64,000 bases of DNA from Erodium maritimum (Eukaryota > Streptophyta > Magnoliopsida > Geraniales > Geraniaceae), in NCBI GenBank assembly GCA_963921825.1, contig OY997590.1, forward strand, positions 49,617,039-49,681,038. The letters run 5' to 3'. Shown here in pieces: positions 44,040 through 56,772 of this stretch (positions are counted from its first letter, which is position 1; each line of letters begins with the position of its first letter). A program made the translations under genes and the position numbers. Below the pieces are notes generated by a model. It was not told where the DNA came from, made no database searches, and saw only the letters and a list, made by a program, of their open reading frames with translations.

Positions 44040-45250
44040 TTAGGGGACCTCAGTGTCTAACTTCTCAAGCTGATCGAGAACTTGTCTGTTTTTCTGTATA
44101 GCCTTAAGACTAACTACCTCTCTTGCGCGTTCCCTGTCCAAAGACCTTGGCTTTGATCTAGTCTGAATTACCCGAGTAACTATTTGAGGTGCAGGAGTAA
44201 CGGTAACAGACTCCTTCTCAGGCTCAACTTCCTGTTGGAGAGACATATTCGTAGGGGACAGCGTAGTCAAAGATTTAGCCAATTCTTTATCCTTGAAAGA
44301 AGGAGGTTCAAAATACGAACTAACATTATCCTACATAATTTGAATTTCAGGCTCCTGTAACTTATTATTCTCAATAACAAAATCCTACTTTAGTCTTTGG
44401 TACGAGCTAAGGAGGATTTGGTAGGAACTGGTGAGTTCATTGGAGTAAATGCAGGAAATGGACTTTGATCAACCTCTCCCAAAGCAGTATAGTAAAGATC
44501 ATTAAGAACAATCCCAAATTAATTTTAACACTGAATTCATTTTGGAAACGATTGAAACAACGAACCAGGGACCAGAATTCCCCAAAGAAGTCATAGAACT
44601 CCGATTCCTTGACAAGCAAGTTTCATTGTGTCTTCCGACCACCCCCCTTGCAAAGCCATTGAACCATCCAATTGATCAATGTGAAACCAAGTCTGAACCC
44701 ATTTCCAATTAGTTACAGAACTTCAGCTAAAGAGATATCCTTCCTCAACACTCCAATGATTCAACAAATCCAAGTCGCAAAAACTGTTGGGAACTGGCAG
44801 TGTGCTTGCTCCCTTATCAACCGTAATCAACTGCGCTTGTTTCTCTTTCAACTTCCAAATCTGTTTCTTAACCAAAGACGCTTATGACTTAATCTCATAC
44901 CAATACACTTTGTACCCGTTTTGGTTCGAAATTATTTTTGAACGGACAAATAAGAATCCAACATACTTTCCACGTCTGTTAGGTCTCTATAGTGCTTGAG
45001 CCTTGATGACCAAAATAGTTAGCCAGCCAATTAGTAGAGGTACCATAAGGCATGTTGCAAACAAAAACTTTGATCCCCAGTAGGTATCGACTCACCTACA
45101 ACATGATGATGCGCTTGATTCTGATCCCAAACAGCTTCCTTGAGAATTTGCTTCGTAACTCAGATTGAAGTTTCCGGCCACACAGTTATCCTCCAGGGAT
45201 AAGGGATCTCCGGCTAACGATGATGAACCACAGAGAGCCATTGCTTACTT
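44040..45250 (-). pseudogene. LINE ORF1-like remnant
   Basis: Pieces in shifting minus-strand frames: a charged segment with TRVIQTRSKPRSLDRERARE (44040-44282), and WFHIDQLDGSMALQGGWS near 44640-44700. Motifs are weak; assigned mainly because it lies upstream of the endonuclease in the same orientation. No RRM or CCHC knuckle is identified. Confidence 0.4.
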
Positions 45251-45487
45251 ACAAAATTTCGTGGAAACCGTGATATCTGATTTTGCAAGTTTCTTTAGTT
45301 ATTAGTCAACTTGAAATCCCCTCACTATGGTTGAAATTGTTAAAACATCTACTTGTCTTAAAACTTATGTATGATTTTAGGACTTTATGTTCAATTACTT
45401 ATAGGATGAAGCGGAGAAATTTGATGTTAGTTTTGGTTTAAATTATACGATGCTCCCTCTAGCTGGCCTTAGCCACCCTCGCCGGAA
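45251..45487. other. Spacer, nothing recognised
   Basis: AT-rich spacer between the LINE and the ORF at 45488. Confidence 0.4.
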
Positions 45488-45817
45488 ATGGCGTCCTTTC
45501 TCCGGCGCCTTTCCTCTCTAGTGAACAGTCCCGATCTCTTCCATCACAACCTCCAATCCACCCCTAGTCAAAGAATTCGCCTCTTTCTTCACCGCTTCCA
45601 TTGTCTCCCCCACCCTAACAAATCTGCTTCCACCGCCACCGACCTTGGCCCTACCCCAAACAATGACGGTCCTTACTCCTTTAGATCCGGTGTCGCTACC
45701 CCAACAACCTCGGATCCCCATTCAGCCCTCACCTCCTTTCCTCCATCGTTGTATCCACCTCTCATGCCGCCACTAATGTTTCCACCTCGATCTTTCTCCC
45801 GATTCGGGTCGTCATGA
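45488..45817 (+). CDS. Hypothetical small protein or gene fragment, 109 residues
   Basis: An ATG-initiated frame of 109 codons ending in TGA. The N-terminus MASFLRRLSSLVNS is Arg/Ser/Leu-rich without acids, as in plant mitochondrial presequences. The C-terminus is Pro/Phe-rich (FPPSLYPPLMPPLMFPPRSF). I do not recognise a family. Base composition is richer in C than the AT-rich neighbours, and no transposon frame explains it. There is no obvious intron or TATA box. It may be an exon, a pseudogene or chance; expression or homologue data would decide. Confidence 0.3.
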   Translation: MASFLRRLSSLVNSPDLFHHNLQSTPSQRIRLFLHRFHCLPHPNKSASTATDLGPTPNNDGPYSFRSGVATPTTSDPHSALTSFPPSLYPPLMPPLMFPPRSFSRFGSS

Positions 45818-46557
45818 TCGATTTTGTTTATTTTTCCTTGTTGCAAGGTCTAGTCATACGGAAATTTGCGGGACGCAGTTGAGGAGGAACGTCCCATAAG
45901 AGGTACCACAAGTCCACCCAAGTTGAGCTAGGAGAAGAGACTGAAGCGCTCTAGTTAGAGAATAAGGATAGATCCCATAAGATATTACTTGGGTTTTTAA
46001 AAGTTTCTAGTCATAAGATCAGCGTTTCGGACATGTCCGGAACTATTTTTTGTTTTCATTTCAATTTTCAATAATAAAACTTTCACGATTATTATGCTAA
46101 AAAAATGCAGGCAATGCACTCAAATGTGCAGTATATATTTTTTTAATCTATAAATTAACTTGGCTGACCATTTAAGGACCTCGACCAAGTTAAACTCCAC
46201 CGAATTTAGGAAAATCGTTGAAAAAGTGGCCTTCTACACCGACCATTTAATATTTCATCGATCATTAAAAAAAATTAGACACTTTAAGACTAAGGGAACT
46301 TGGCCGACGAAGAGAACGTCAAAATTTTCATGGCCGATGAAGTTTACTACTTGGTCGACGTTAATTGTTTGTCAGCCAAAAAGCATCCTTTTGTACTGTG
46401 TTACGAATCTATGATAGAAAATTTTGAAATGCAAAGAAAGCCAAACTTTATTTACGGATTGTGATGATATTATAGATATGTCATGGATTTGTTTGATGTA
46501 TTTATTTTCCGTATTTTTATTATTAATTTTGTGTAAAATTATAATATTTCACGATTA
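45818..46557. other. AT-rich intergenic sequence
   Basis: No gene. ORF 46160-46414 is a low-complexity translation of CGACC-type repeats and is not supported. Confidence 0.4.
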
Positions 46558-46566
46558 ATTTATTTA

Positions 46567-47983
46567 GGGTTATTATCATATGAGTACCCTAAAAATATTT
46601 GGTTTTAATCCGAGTACCCTAAAAATACTTTGTGACAGATAAGTACCCAAACCAAACATTATGTTTCAAATCAGTACCCGTCGTTAGTTTCTGTCTATTT
46701 TTCATCAATTTTCCATCCAAAACGTTTAAAAAGTCCAAAATACCCCTCCCCAACTCTCAAATTTTCAAACTCACGCCATTGAATTTCAATTTTTTTTACG
46801 TATTTATTTATTTTATAAAAAAGAATTATTTTCTGAAAATTAAATTTATTTTTATAAAATTTATTTTTATTTAAAAAATCAGTTTTTAGTTTTTTTAAAA
46901 AATCATTTTTATTTTCAAAAATCAGTTTTTATTTTCAAAAAATCAGTTTTTATTTTTAAAAATCATTTTTTATTTTTAAAAATCATTTTTATTTCAAAAA
47001 ACAGATATTTTTTTTAAAAATATCAGTTTTTTTAAAAAAATATCAGATTTTTTTTTAAAATATCAGATTTTGATTTGTTTTCTATTTTTTGATTATTCTT
47101 TTTTTAACTTTTATTGATTTAATTTACTTATTCTTTTTTATTAATATTTGTGTATATCAATTTGCTACCCAATCACCACGACATCTCAGATTCAACATGA
47201 GCAAACCAGTTCATCAACATCCCATCCCAGATCTGAGAAATTAGATGTTACTAGAAGTTGAATCTCTTGTTCAATACCATCTCTATCTCAGAACATGTCC
47301 CTTAACATTTCATACCCAACCTCCATAGCACATGCAAAACCAGAACAGAGAGATAAATCCCCAAAAATTTCTCACCTCTCTCAAATTCGAAAACAATTTT
47401 CATAGAGAGATAAATGGTGTTCAATGGTTGTACAATATATCGGAGATGGGTGCGGCTACCAGTAGGAAAGAAGAACAGAGAGTGGTGGGGAAGAGAGATC
47501 CGGATTAGGCTCTGTGGAACAAACCCCAGCGGAGTCGGCGACCTTAGGAGCTATCAGGTCTACCGCGAACAACCTTAAAGGAGCCCAGGCCTTGAAATCC
47601 CCTTGCACAGATAAAATAGAGAGAGGATTGTTGGTCGGATTTCATGGCGGATCGTGAGAGAGAGAGAGAGAGGGTCATGTGTTCGGTTGGAGGTGAGAGA
47701 AAGTGTTGAGAGAGAGGATGAGATGAAATAGAGAGAATTAAATATTAGGTTAAGTTAGAAGCAGAGAGAATTAAATGGTAAGAGGGCAATGTTGTCATTT
47801 TAAAAATAATTGGGGTCATGTGCAAGGCACATGACCATTTTCCATCCAAAATGGATGGAAAACTAACAGTATGTATTAAATTGAAACAAAATACTTCGTT
47901 TGGGTACAGATGTGTCACAAAGTTTAGTTAGGGTACTTGGATGAAAACCAAGTATTTTTAAGGTACTCGGGTGAAAATAACCC
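46567..47983. mobile_element. Non-autonomous Mutator-like element (long TIR)
   Basis: Both ends begin (inwards) GGGTTATT and then share GAGTACC(C/T)TAAAAATA, TTTGTGACA and GTACCCAAAC, an imperfect inverted repeat of about 130-170 bp. A perfect 9-bp TSD ATTTATTTA lies at 46558-46566 and 47984-47992. Long TIRs with 9-bp TSDs are the Mutator/MULE signature. The interior (1.1 kb) has no transposase. It holds an AT-rich array of AAAATCAGTTTTTA words (about 46870-47080) and a short GA microsatellite near 47658-47672. Confidence 0.85.
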
Positions 47984-47992
47984 ATTTATTTA

Positions 47993-49875
47993 TAAAATTT
48001 GTCTAGATGCCCTAAATAATTACTGATAAAAATGAAAAAATTATTTCATCTTAATATTATTTATGATAAGGATTCACATATAATAAAAATAAATAAAGAG
48101 TAAGTGAATATGTAATCTAATGAATTCCAGATAAATAAAATCAAGCCAAAAACATTGAGCCCATTTAATTACGGTCTAGGTCTAGTAACAACAAAAATCG
48201 AATCATGATCGAGAGTAAGAAAAACTTATAAAACATAATCAGGTAAAAGTATAGATAACATTTCTTAATAACAAGAGTTAGGTTCGTAGTAAAAAACATA
48301 AGATTTCGATTCATGTATCCAATCTACACCAGTACTCATTATGTATGACTCATTATATGTTTTTACTTTTAAATGTGTATCATCTCATCTGTGAGCAGTA
48401 TTTTGGGACCTTCAGGAGAGAGGGGACCTTAGAGCCATTCGGACTCCTCTACCTTCTGGTGTGACTTCTGTTCGATCGCACTCTTCATCAAAACGAGTCA
48501 TTTGAAGTAACATTTAGGCACCATACTAGGCATAAATATTTAGTTATTTTGGGATGAAAGGTGCAAAATTCATTACTTTAAATATCAATTATAAGAAGGT
48601 GCATAAGGAGAAGTCCTTGGACATGAAATAAAAAAAAGTTATTATACTGTAAAGAGCCCTAGTAGGTCTCCTTACAAAAAAAACTATGAGATAAGTAATC
48701 TGGTATAACCGGTGTTGGAAGTGCCATAAAGAGCTATTGAAAATAAAGTTAAACTAGGACTTGCAATGATTGGTGCTCAAGGTGTACCCTTCACGCTCCA
48801 TTCGTTGTATTAAACTGAACATGCGATCATTGATTTCAAGGTGAACTGAAAGTAAAACTAAACTATGACGAAACCAATAATCGCTGCTCAAGGTGTAGCC
48901 TCCATGTTCAATTCGATGTATTAAACCGAAAATGTGATCATTGATTTCAAGAGGAGACAAAAAAACTCATTCGATTAGCCAGATCCATAATCGATAGAGG
49001 GGTCGAGGAGGGTGCGGAGGTGGATGCTAGGGGAGAGGCAATGTCTGGGACGACGACGAAGGCTTCAACGACGGCGACGATGACAACGGTTCAGAGGGTG
49101 CAGTGGTGGAGGCCAAGGAGGAGGACGCGCTAGTGGCGACTTCTGCAACAACATGGATTGATCAGGATCGATGACCCGACACAGAGAGGTCGCAGGACTC
49201 TAAGGCGGTGAGGTTGATCAATGCCAAGGTGAGCTAGACAAAAACCAGGATCATGAGACACGTCGTTGGTTGCGGGAGGGAGACAACATCGCGGTGGCAA
49301 GAGACGGTTCGAAAGAAACCCTAACAAGAAAAACCCTCGCATAACCCAAAGGAAATGTGCAAGGGGAGGATGTATAAAAACCTAGAAGCATAACCATGGC
49401 ATATGCCATGATAATAACCTGGCCATAGCCATGGCCTTGTCTCTGTACGACGGCTCTGTCTCAGAGAAAAAATTCTAACAGAGAGAGCATAACTCTTCAG
49501 TTGGTTATGATAATTTTAGTCTTTTTTATCGCAATTTATGTTGCATTCTAAAATCAAGTTTGTCTTCGACAACTGTTACGAAACTTATGAATGAAGGACC
49601 GAGGTCGCCAGATTTTTGTATTAACTCAAATTCCTTTTCGCCAAAAAACAACAACTCGTATTCTAATAAAATCATGGAAGAGAAATCTGTTAGAAACTCC
49701 TCTTATCCTAGTCACCATGAGAACTCATCCTATCTACACACACTTATGATCCAACATTCATCAAGATGCCACATCATCACCCCAATTTCATGCCAATTAT
49801 CAGCCTTTCTCACACAAGTAAGGGTATAATTGTAATAGCATGGTGCCATGTGGACAAGTGTTCATATTTTTTTTT
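47993..49875. other. Unassigned region with local duplication
   Basis: No supported gene. Two similar units of about 80 bp (48763-48845 and 48883-48957) share GCTCAAGGTGTA and GATCATTGATTTCAAG; on the minus strand both encode a EIND(H/R)...I(H/Q)R(I/M)E...GYTLS phrase, so a duplicated coding repeat is possible. 48960-49350 is GACGACG-rich. 49395-49430 has palindromic CCATGGCATATGCCATG. From about 49700 the sequence is a diverged copy of 50890-51050. Confidence 0.4.
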
Positions 49876-50833
49876 ACCAATTCACTAATTTAATTTTTCC
49901 CGCTTTGTTTGAACTCCAATTAGCTTCAAACTTGCATCAATATTTTTCTTTTTCCAAGGGCTTTAAATAAAGATAAGTCATGAATATATTTTGAAGCACA
50001 AAAATAAAAGTTATATCGAGGTGATAAAAATAATGTTGAGGGTTGATAAATCTTCACTAATAAATGTTTTATATCGGGGTATCAAACTAGTGCTAAATGT
50101 TGATAAAAAAACATGTACTGAGGTGATAACAAATAATTAATGAGGTGATAAAAAATGTGTTTAATTTAGATAATAAGTGTGATAAACTAGAGTTTAGTGC
50201 TGATAAAAAAACATGTGATGGGGTGATACAGCACATGTAATTTAGTGGTAAACATAGTGTTTAGTGTTGATAAAACTAGTGCCTAGTGTTCATAAAAAAA
50301 CATGTGATGAGGTGATAAAAAACATGTTCGGTTTCGGAAAATGAGGTGATAAAACTAGTGTTCAGTGTTGATAAAACCAGAGTAAAGTGTTTATAAAAAT
50401 TATCTAGATATAATTTCTTTTTAAATCAACCCTGAAATAATTTATTTTTTCTTGCTTTAAAACATATTCACCACTGGTTTTGATAGAAAGCCCTTGAAAA
50501 AACAAAGATATTGGCGCAAGTTTTAAGCTAATCAGAGTTCAAATGAAGCGGAAAAAATTAAATCGTGTTTAGTTTTGTAAAATGAGGTGATAAACCTAGT
50601 GTCCAGTGTTGATAAAATCAGTGTAAAGTGTTGATAAAAACAGTATAAAGTGTTGATAAAAATTACCCAGATATAATTTTTTTAAATCAGCCCCAAAATA
50701 ATTTTTTTCGTGCTTCAAAATATATTCATGACTGATCATGATAGAAAGCCCCGGAAATAAAAAAAATATTGGCGCAAATTTGAAGTCAATCGGAGTTAAG
50801 ACGAAGCGGGAAAAATTAAATTAGTGAATTGGT
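49876..50833. mobile_element. AT-rich inverted-repeat element, copy 1
   Basis: The left end reads ACCAATTCACTAATTTAAT and the right end is its inverse (TTAGTGAATTGGT). Matching inverted stretches extend about 120 bp inwards (TTTGAACTCC / GGAGTT, TTGCGCCAATATT-like). The core is a degenerate minisatellite of GTGTTGATAAAA and GAGGTGATAAAA words. The right-end segment is itself duplicated (about 50437-50560 and 50690-50833). No transposase. The class is not determined; no clear TSD is seen because the outer flanks are also duplicated. Confidence 0.6.
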
Positions 50834-52908
50834 AAAAAAGTAATATGATAGTGAGGTGAAATCGGCTACAAACCACTCTTAACCTAAAAACCTAGAGAAC
50901 CAATCCTAGCCACACACACCTAAGATCCAACATTCACCATGATGTCATATCATCACCCCAAATCCACGCCACTTTCATCCTTTCTCACACAAGCAAGGGC
51001 ATAATTGTAAAAGCATGGTGCCATGTGGACAAGTGTCCATTTTTTTCTTCACCAATTCATTAATTTAATATTTCACGATTCGTTTGAACTCCGATTAGCT
51101 TCAAACTTGCGCCAATATTTTTATTTTTTCAAGGGATTTAAATCAAGATCAATCATGAATATATTTTGAAGCACGAAAATAAAAAGGTATATCGGGGGTG
51201 ATAAAAATAATGTTGAGTGTTGATAAATCTTCACTAATAAATGTTTTATATCGGAGGTATCAAACTAGTGCTAAATGTTGATAAAAACATGTACTGAGGT
51301 GATAAAAATCATGTTCAATTTTGATAATAAGTGTGATAAACTAGAGTTTAGAGTTGATAAAAAAAACATGTGATGAGGTGATAAAAACATATGTAATTTA
51401 ATGGGAAACATAGTATTTAGTGTTGATAAAACTAGTGTTCATAAAAACACGTGATGAGATGATAAAAATCATGTCACGCCCCAAATCCGGTTTTGACCGG
51501 ACTCGAGACGTGAGCTGGGAATAATAAATAAACAGTGCATACAATAAATTTAAATGCAATTAAACTCGAAGTTTTTAATATAAAAGAACATGAGTCCAAT
51601 GTTCAATCCAAAACGATAAGGAAAAACATAGTTTATAACGAATTGGAAAGTACGTCTCTACTACAAATCACTCGGATCCTCAATGAGCTCCCGAGCCCCG
51701 AGACCACCTCTAGGTCTACTCAACAAGGAAACCTGTACAAATAGTAAACAAGAAGGGGGTGAGCTTACGCTCAGTAGGAAAAAGTAGTAAAGTAAAAAGA
51801 ACCCCCGCTTTTACAACAAAAGTTTTGATTAGTACGATTATACAAAAGACACCAACAGTAAAGAGCAACAAGAATTACAACACTTAATAACATCGTAATT
51901 TCAGGAGATTAAGGGGAAACAGCTTAGTGATCACTAAAACAACTAAAGAACACACAAGTACAGAAATATAGATAATTTAAACCACAAGACTTCGATCCAC
52001 ACACAAACCAACACATCGTACCGAAATGCCTCTCGGTCGCGATGGGACACATATCATCGGGACTCCCGGAAATGTTCCCACAAGGAACACATATCATCGG
52101 GGCTCCCGGAAATATCTCCAAAGGAACACAGATCATCGGGGTGAAACAAGGTATCCTCCCGGAAACATCCCCGAAGGGACACATATCATCGGGGTGAAAC
52201 AAGTCTCTCCGGAACACGTAGCATCGGAGTGAGACAACACTATACCATGCCGGAATATCCCTCGGCCTAGGTCTTCCCGGAACACACACATCGGGGCAAC
52301 AAATAATACAAATACCGGAATGTTCATCGGTCTTCCCGGAACACACATCGAGGTAAACACTATACCGGAATGCTCATCGGTCTTCCCGGAATTCCCATCG
52401 GGGTAAACACAATACCGGAATGCTCATCGGTCTTCCCAGAATTCCCATCGGGGTAAACACAATATGTCAACCTAGGTACTACCCTACACCGACATTCTCA
52501 TCGGTGTAGGTACCATACCGGAACACAACTCATCGTAGAACACACAACAAGAGAATAACACGCATCACAAGTCATAGTTCAACCACAACTTAGCAACCAA
52601 ACAATCTTACCACAACACGTCACATAGAACTCATATCATCAATCACGCTTACCGGCATGACTTACCAACCACGTTCCATCGGTCAATCACTCATCCGATC
52701 ACATCATTAAGCACAAACAATTCACATTCAAACATTCACTCAATCAATCATGGTACGGATCAACCATTCACATACAATCATCATAATTCATCGAGTTTAG
52801 TATGACTCTTGTATTATCCAAAGAACTATACATGCATCGGCATTTGAGACAATCGAACACAATCACAATCAATCCTAAGGCTCGTCATGGCCATTCTACC
52901 AGCACGGC

Positions 52909-55900
52909 TGTAAAACCCGCTTCGCTTCAAAAGGGTATTAAAACGCAATCCGGAAACCTTAAGGTAGGTTTTTGAAACTAGTGCAAAAAAAAAAAAAAAA
53001 AAATTAAAAGGCTGGACCGGGCGGGCCAGACCCGGCCCAAGCTAGAGACCCGGCCCAGTTTCCGACCCGGCCCAATCCTTGGTATAAATACCAACATTTA
53101 GGGTTTTAACCCTAAATGTTGTCTGCTCTCTTCTCCTGCGCAGCCGACCCCCACACCTCTCCCTCACGTCGTCTTCGTCCTCTCCCGAACCCGATCTCCT
53201 CTCCAGATCTCCGGCGACCTCAATCTTCTCCGCCCACCGCTCCCGAGCTACCGGCGTCACCTCCCCCGTCCCCGACCCTCTCCTTCCTCCTCCGTCGCCG
53301 CCCGTCCCCGACCCTCTCCTTCCTCCTCCGTCGCCGCCCGTCTCCAGCTCCGGCGACCCTCACCTCCGTCCTCCTCACCTCCTCCGTCCAACCACGCCAG
53401 CGCCGACCGAGCCCGAGCTCGCCGTCCGACCCTCCTCCCTCACCAGATCCGTCCAACCACGCCGCCGTCAAGCCGCCGTCCCCGAGCTCCCCAACGCCGC
53501 CGGCGCTCGCCAGATCCGGCGAGTTACAGCCGGATTCGTCAGATCCGAGGAGAAGTCCTCAGCCGCGCTCCGCCGCGCCCACGACCGGAGCTACCTCGCC
53601 GTCGCCGGCCACCTCCGCCGCACCGAGCCTCTCTTCCTCTCCCTCGGTCGTCCACGCCGGTGCTGCTCCGCCACCGGAAACACCTGCAGAACCGGGAGCG
53701 TCGTGGCTCCGTCGAGACCCCACCGTGCGGTCCAGCTCCGAGACCGGGACCAGTCCCCCACAGCGGTAGTCACCGCTGCCCGTCGTTTCCTCTCCTCCAC
53801 GGTGAGGTTGGTACCTGGGGTTTTTAGTCGCCGGCGACGTCTTCGCCGGCGGCCGGTTTATTTGTTTCGTACCGTTCAACTTTATTTGGTTTCTGTGTAT
53901 TGTCCGAGCTTCTGTAAATCCAGAAAAGGAAGAAATAAAACCAGTTTTGAATTTAAACGTTAGTTTTGTAATTCTGGATCTGGTCATGTTTGCCTTGTTG
54001 ATCTGGACTCAAAATTTCGAGTTGTAAAAGGGAAAATGAAGTGTTTTGAAACAGTTAGGGTTTGAGATCGGTTTTGGATGGAAAATCGAACTTCTGAAGT
54101 TGAAGGGAAAGGAACCCTAAATCGAAAAATCGGTTTTGATTAGAAAGGGGATTTAAATTGGAAAATGACCTAATTTGAAAAGAGTTTTAAAATAAAACCA
54201 GATTTGGAAATAAAAAGGGAAGTAAAATCAGCGGATTTAAAACGGATTTCGAGCAGTTGAACGAATCTGGAACTCTGGTTAAAATGGACTGCAAATTGGG
54301 TTTAAAAAGGAACAAAAGCGGACCGCTGAATCGGACCTCGGGATTCGTGCATTGGGACCGTGCCTCGCATGCACCGGTTTCGGTGCTCGGGTACTCAAAC
54401 CCGATTCGCCGTGACACCGCTTTTAGCCCGCTCGAGTTTAAAGGACAATTGTCGGATCTAGACTGGTTTAATCGTAACCTTTAATTTAGCGGTGGAACCG
54501 TTATTAATTTAGGGCTTTCGTGTTCTCTTTAGCGTCCGGCTTCGATCAAAGTGAAGCCCGGAGGTGGCGAGCCAGAACGTCAGCAGCTAGGAAGCATAGC
54601 GGTTGCTCTTCAGTTGAGGTAGGGAAAAGTAGCCGGATCTCGGCCCTGACTAGGGAAAGTTAACAGTAGAATTGCATGTGACACCGGGGTGTCGTGGGTT
54701 GAATAGGTTTATTTAAATATTAGAAAAGCATGCTACGGGAACTTGGTAATTGTTAGAAAAGCATGATACGGGAATGTAGCGAATACTGGAAATGCATGTG
54801 ACACTTAGTAGTGTCGTAGGAGCAGAGAACTTAGCGTAATTGATCTACTGGAGGCATATGACCATGCCCAGAGGTTGTTTGTGAAACTGTTGATTTTAGG
54901 ACTGTTGGAGGCTTGGGTTAAGCCGGAGGTTGATTGTTTATTTGGTGTCTTGGGTGGCCATGAGAGCTCGTGTTATTATTCGTGTTTGGGTGGCCATGAG
55001 AGCCCGTACTTTACTGTTGGTGTTTTAGCTGGCTTACGAGTTAGAGTCTTGGTAAGTTGCAAGCGTGTTTTATCGCTGAGTTTTGGGTGGCCATGAGTGC
55101 CCGTGGGGTTGTTGAACCCGTGTCTTTACCTTTGGTGTTTTGGGTGGCCTTGAGAGCCCGTGTACTAAGGTTGGTGTCTTGGCTGGCCTACCGAGTTAGA
55201 GTCTCGGGGGGTTGCAAGCTTTCTTTAGCTGGCTTACGAGTTAGAGTCTCGGTAAGTTGCAAGCGTGTTTTATGGTTGGTGTCTTGAGAGGCCGTGAGTG
55301 CCTGTGGGGCTGTTGAGTCTGTGTCTCACTGTCGGTGTGTCTCGGGAGGCCGTGAGTGCCCGTGGGGCTGTTGAGTCCGAGTTTTACTGTTGGTGTCTTG
55401 GTGGCCATGAGTGCCTATGAGTGTTGAACCTGTGTTGTTACTGGTTGTTGATTTTGCTTGTGATTGTGTTTGTGGTTACCGGAGGTTGGGGGCCCGCTTC
55501 CTGAAACGGGGGTCCACGAGCACACGCGTCTGCATGTTCAGACGGGGTAGGGGGCCCGCCCGCCAATAAAAGGGTCCTGGCCGCGCGTGTGTGGTTTGGG
55601 TTTGTGAGCGTACCTTGGCTGGCTTATGGGTTAGAGTCCCAGTAAGTTGCAGCATTTTCCGGCTGGCTTATGGGTTAGAGTCCCAGTAAGTTGCAGTATT
55701 TTCCGGCTGGCTTATGGGTTAGAGTCCCAGTAAGTTGCAGCGTTCTTGGGTTGGCCCGACCGGGTTAGAGTCCCGGGAGGGCGTTCTTGGCAGCTGGTTT
55801 GCGATCCTTTGCGATCTTGTTTGGTATTGCGTGGTTGTCAGTCGTGTCCTTGGAGGAGGTCGTCAATCGTAGTGTGAGGTCTACATCACGCGTCCAAATG

Positions 55901-56300
55901 TTGAGTCAGTCGAGGAAGGTACTGGTCGTGTGTGTGTCTTTTGGGTCGTGGTTGGTGTCACCGGCTTGTCTGCTAAGTATGCCATAGTCAGTCTGTTATT
56001 CGTGGTGGTGAGCGAACGCTCACCCCTAGCTGCTTTTCCTACAGGTACCGTTCGTGGGACGGACTAGGTGAGCTCTCGAAGCTTGTGGAGCTAGGAGCGG
56101 AGTCCGGGTTTTGTCTTTTTAGTCTAGCGACGGATACCTCGCCTTTTTGTCCGCTTGTGGGACGTTTATGTTGATTTGAAATTATCCTTTGTTGAACTAA
56201 ATTGTTATTGTAAATTGTTTTAATGGAAATGTTTGTAAAGTGTTTTCTTATTCTAAACGTTCGCGTCCCGAGTTCGGTTTACTGAAATTGGGGCGTGACA
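52909..56300 (+). mobile_element. Solo LTR, 3392 bp, long-LTR Gypsy family, plus strand
   Basis: Starts TGTAAAACCCGCTTCG and ends GGGGCGTGACA. Flanks ACGGC (52904-52908) and ACGAC (56301-56305) are a TSD with one change. A TATAAATA box is at 53083-53090, followed by a telobox palindrome at 53094-53119. 53120-53860 is a CT- and GC-rich stretch, open in several frames on both strands, that fits a transcribed leader. From 54617 to the end it is collinear with the long-LTR element LTRs, but with its own arrays (GGCTGGCTTATGGGTTAGAG units at about 55612-55745) and the hairpin at 56007-56024. Confidence 0.85.
53083..53090 (+). promoter_or_regulatory. LTR TATA box
   Basis: TATAAATA; the expected transcription start, about 30 bp on, falls in or just after the palindrome 53094-53119 with its CCCTAAA/TTTAGGG arms. 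Confidence 0.55.
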
Positions 56301-56772
56301 ACGACAATTTCCCAAGAATTGAAAGCGATTAAACTAGTGAATCACATCCTATATGCATACTAGACTCTTCTGGTTATTAATATAATTGAGAGCGGCTATT
56401 CTAGTGAATCACATCCTATATGCAAACTAGGACCTTTCCGGTTATTAATATTCTATAGGCATACTATTAGCATTCTTTAAATTAAGAGTGGAGTTTGCTA
56501 CTCTTCCCCACCTTGAATTCTCCAACGCTTAACTACTCCTAGCAGCTGACGTCCTGGCTAGCTTCCTCCTCATCCTCTCTCACGGGTCCAAAGGTCTCCT
56601 CCTTCGTCGAGCTCGGTCCAAGGTCTTGGATCACAATTAAAACTATAATTAATAATTAAGCAAAGAGAGTTTTAAAATAAATTACCTAAATTAACCTTAA
56701 CGAAGAAAACTTGGGCTTAAAAGTAAATTGGGCCCAAACTATGCCCAACTCGAACAGCCCACAGATCTGGAA

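Larger units (their letters stand above)
39535..45250 (-). mobile_element. Degenerate minus-strand LINE, split by a solo LTR
   Basis: The 3' end lies at 39535-39913 and carries the phrase ATAAGCTCATAAAATTTTAT, shared with the LINE end near 58378; a T8 run at 39531-39538 is the reversed poly(A). After the solo LTR (39914-42829) the coding remnant runs upwards: C-terminal zinc region (42835-43700), endonuclease scrap (43607-43905), ORF1-like remnants (44040-45240). The RT domain is missing. The 5' limit is set by an ATG-like start near 45238 and is uncertain; I found no TSD. Confidence 0.6.

Noticed and set aside
53116..53769. 217-residue Pro/Ser-rich plus-strand ORF, with ORFs on the opposite strand
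   Set aside because: Lies in an LTR just after its TATA box; CT/GC-rich sequence is open in several frames on both strands; no domain.
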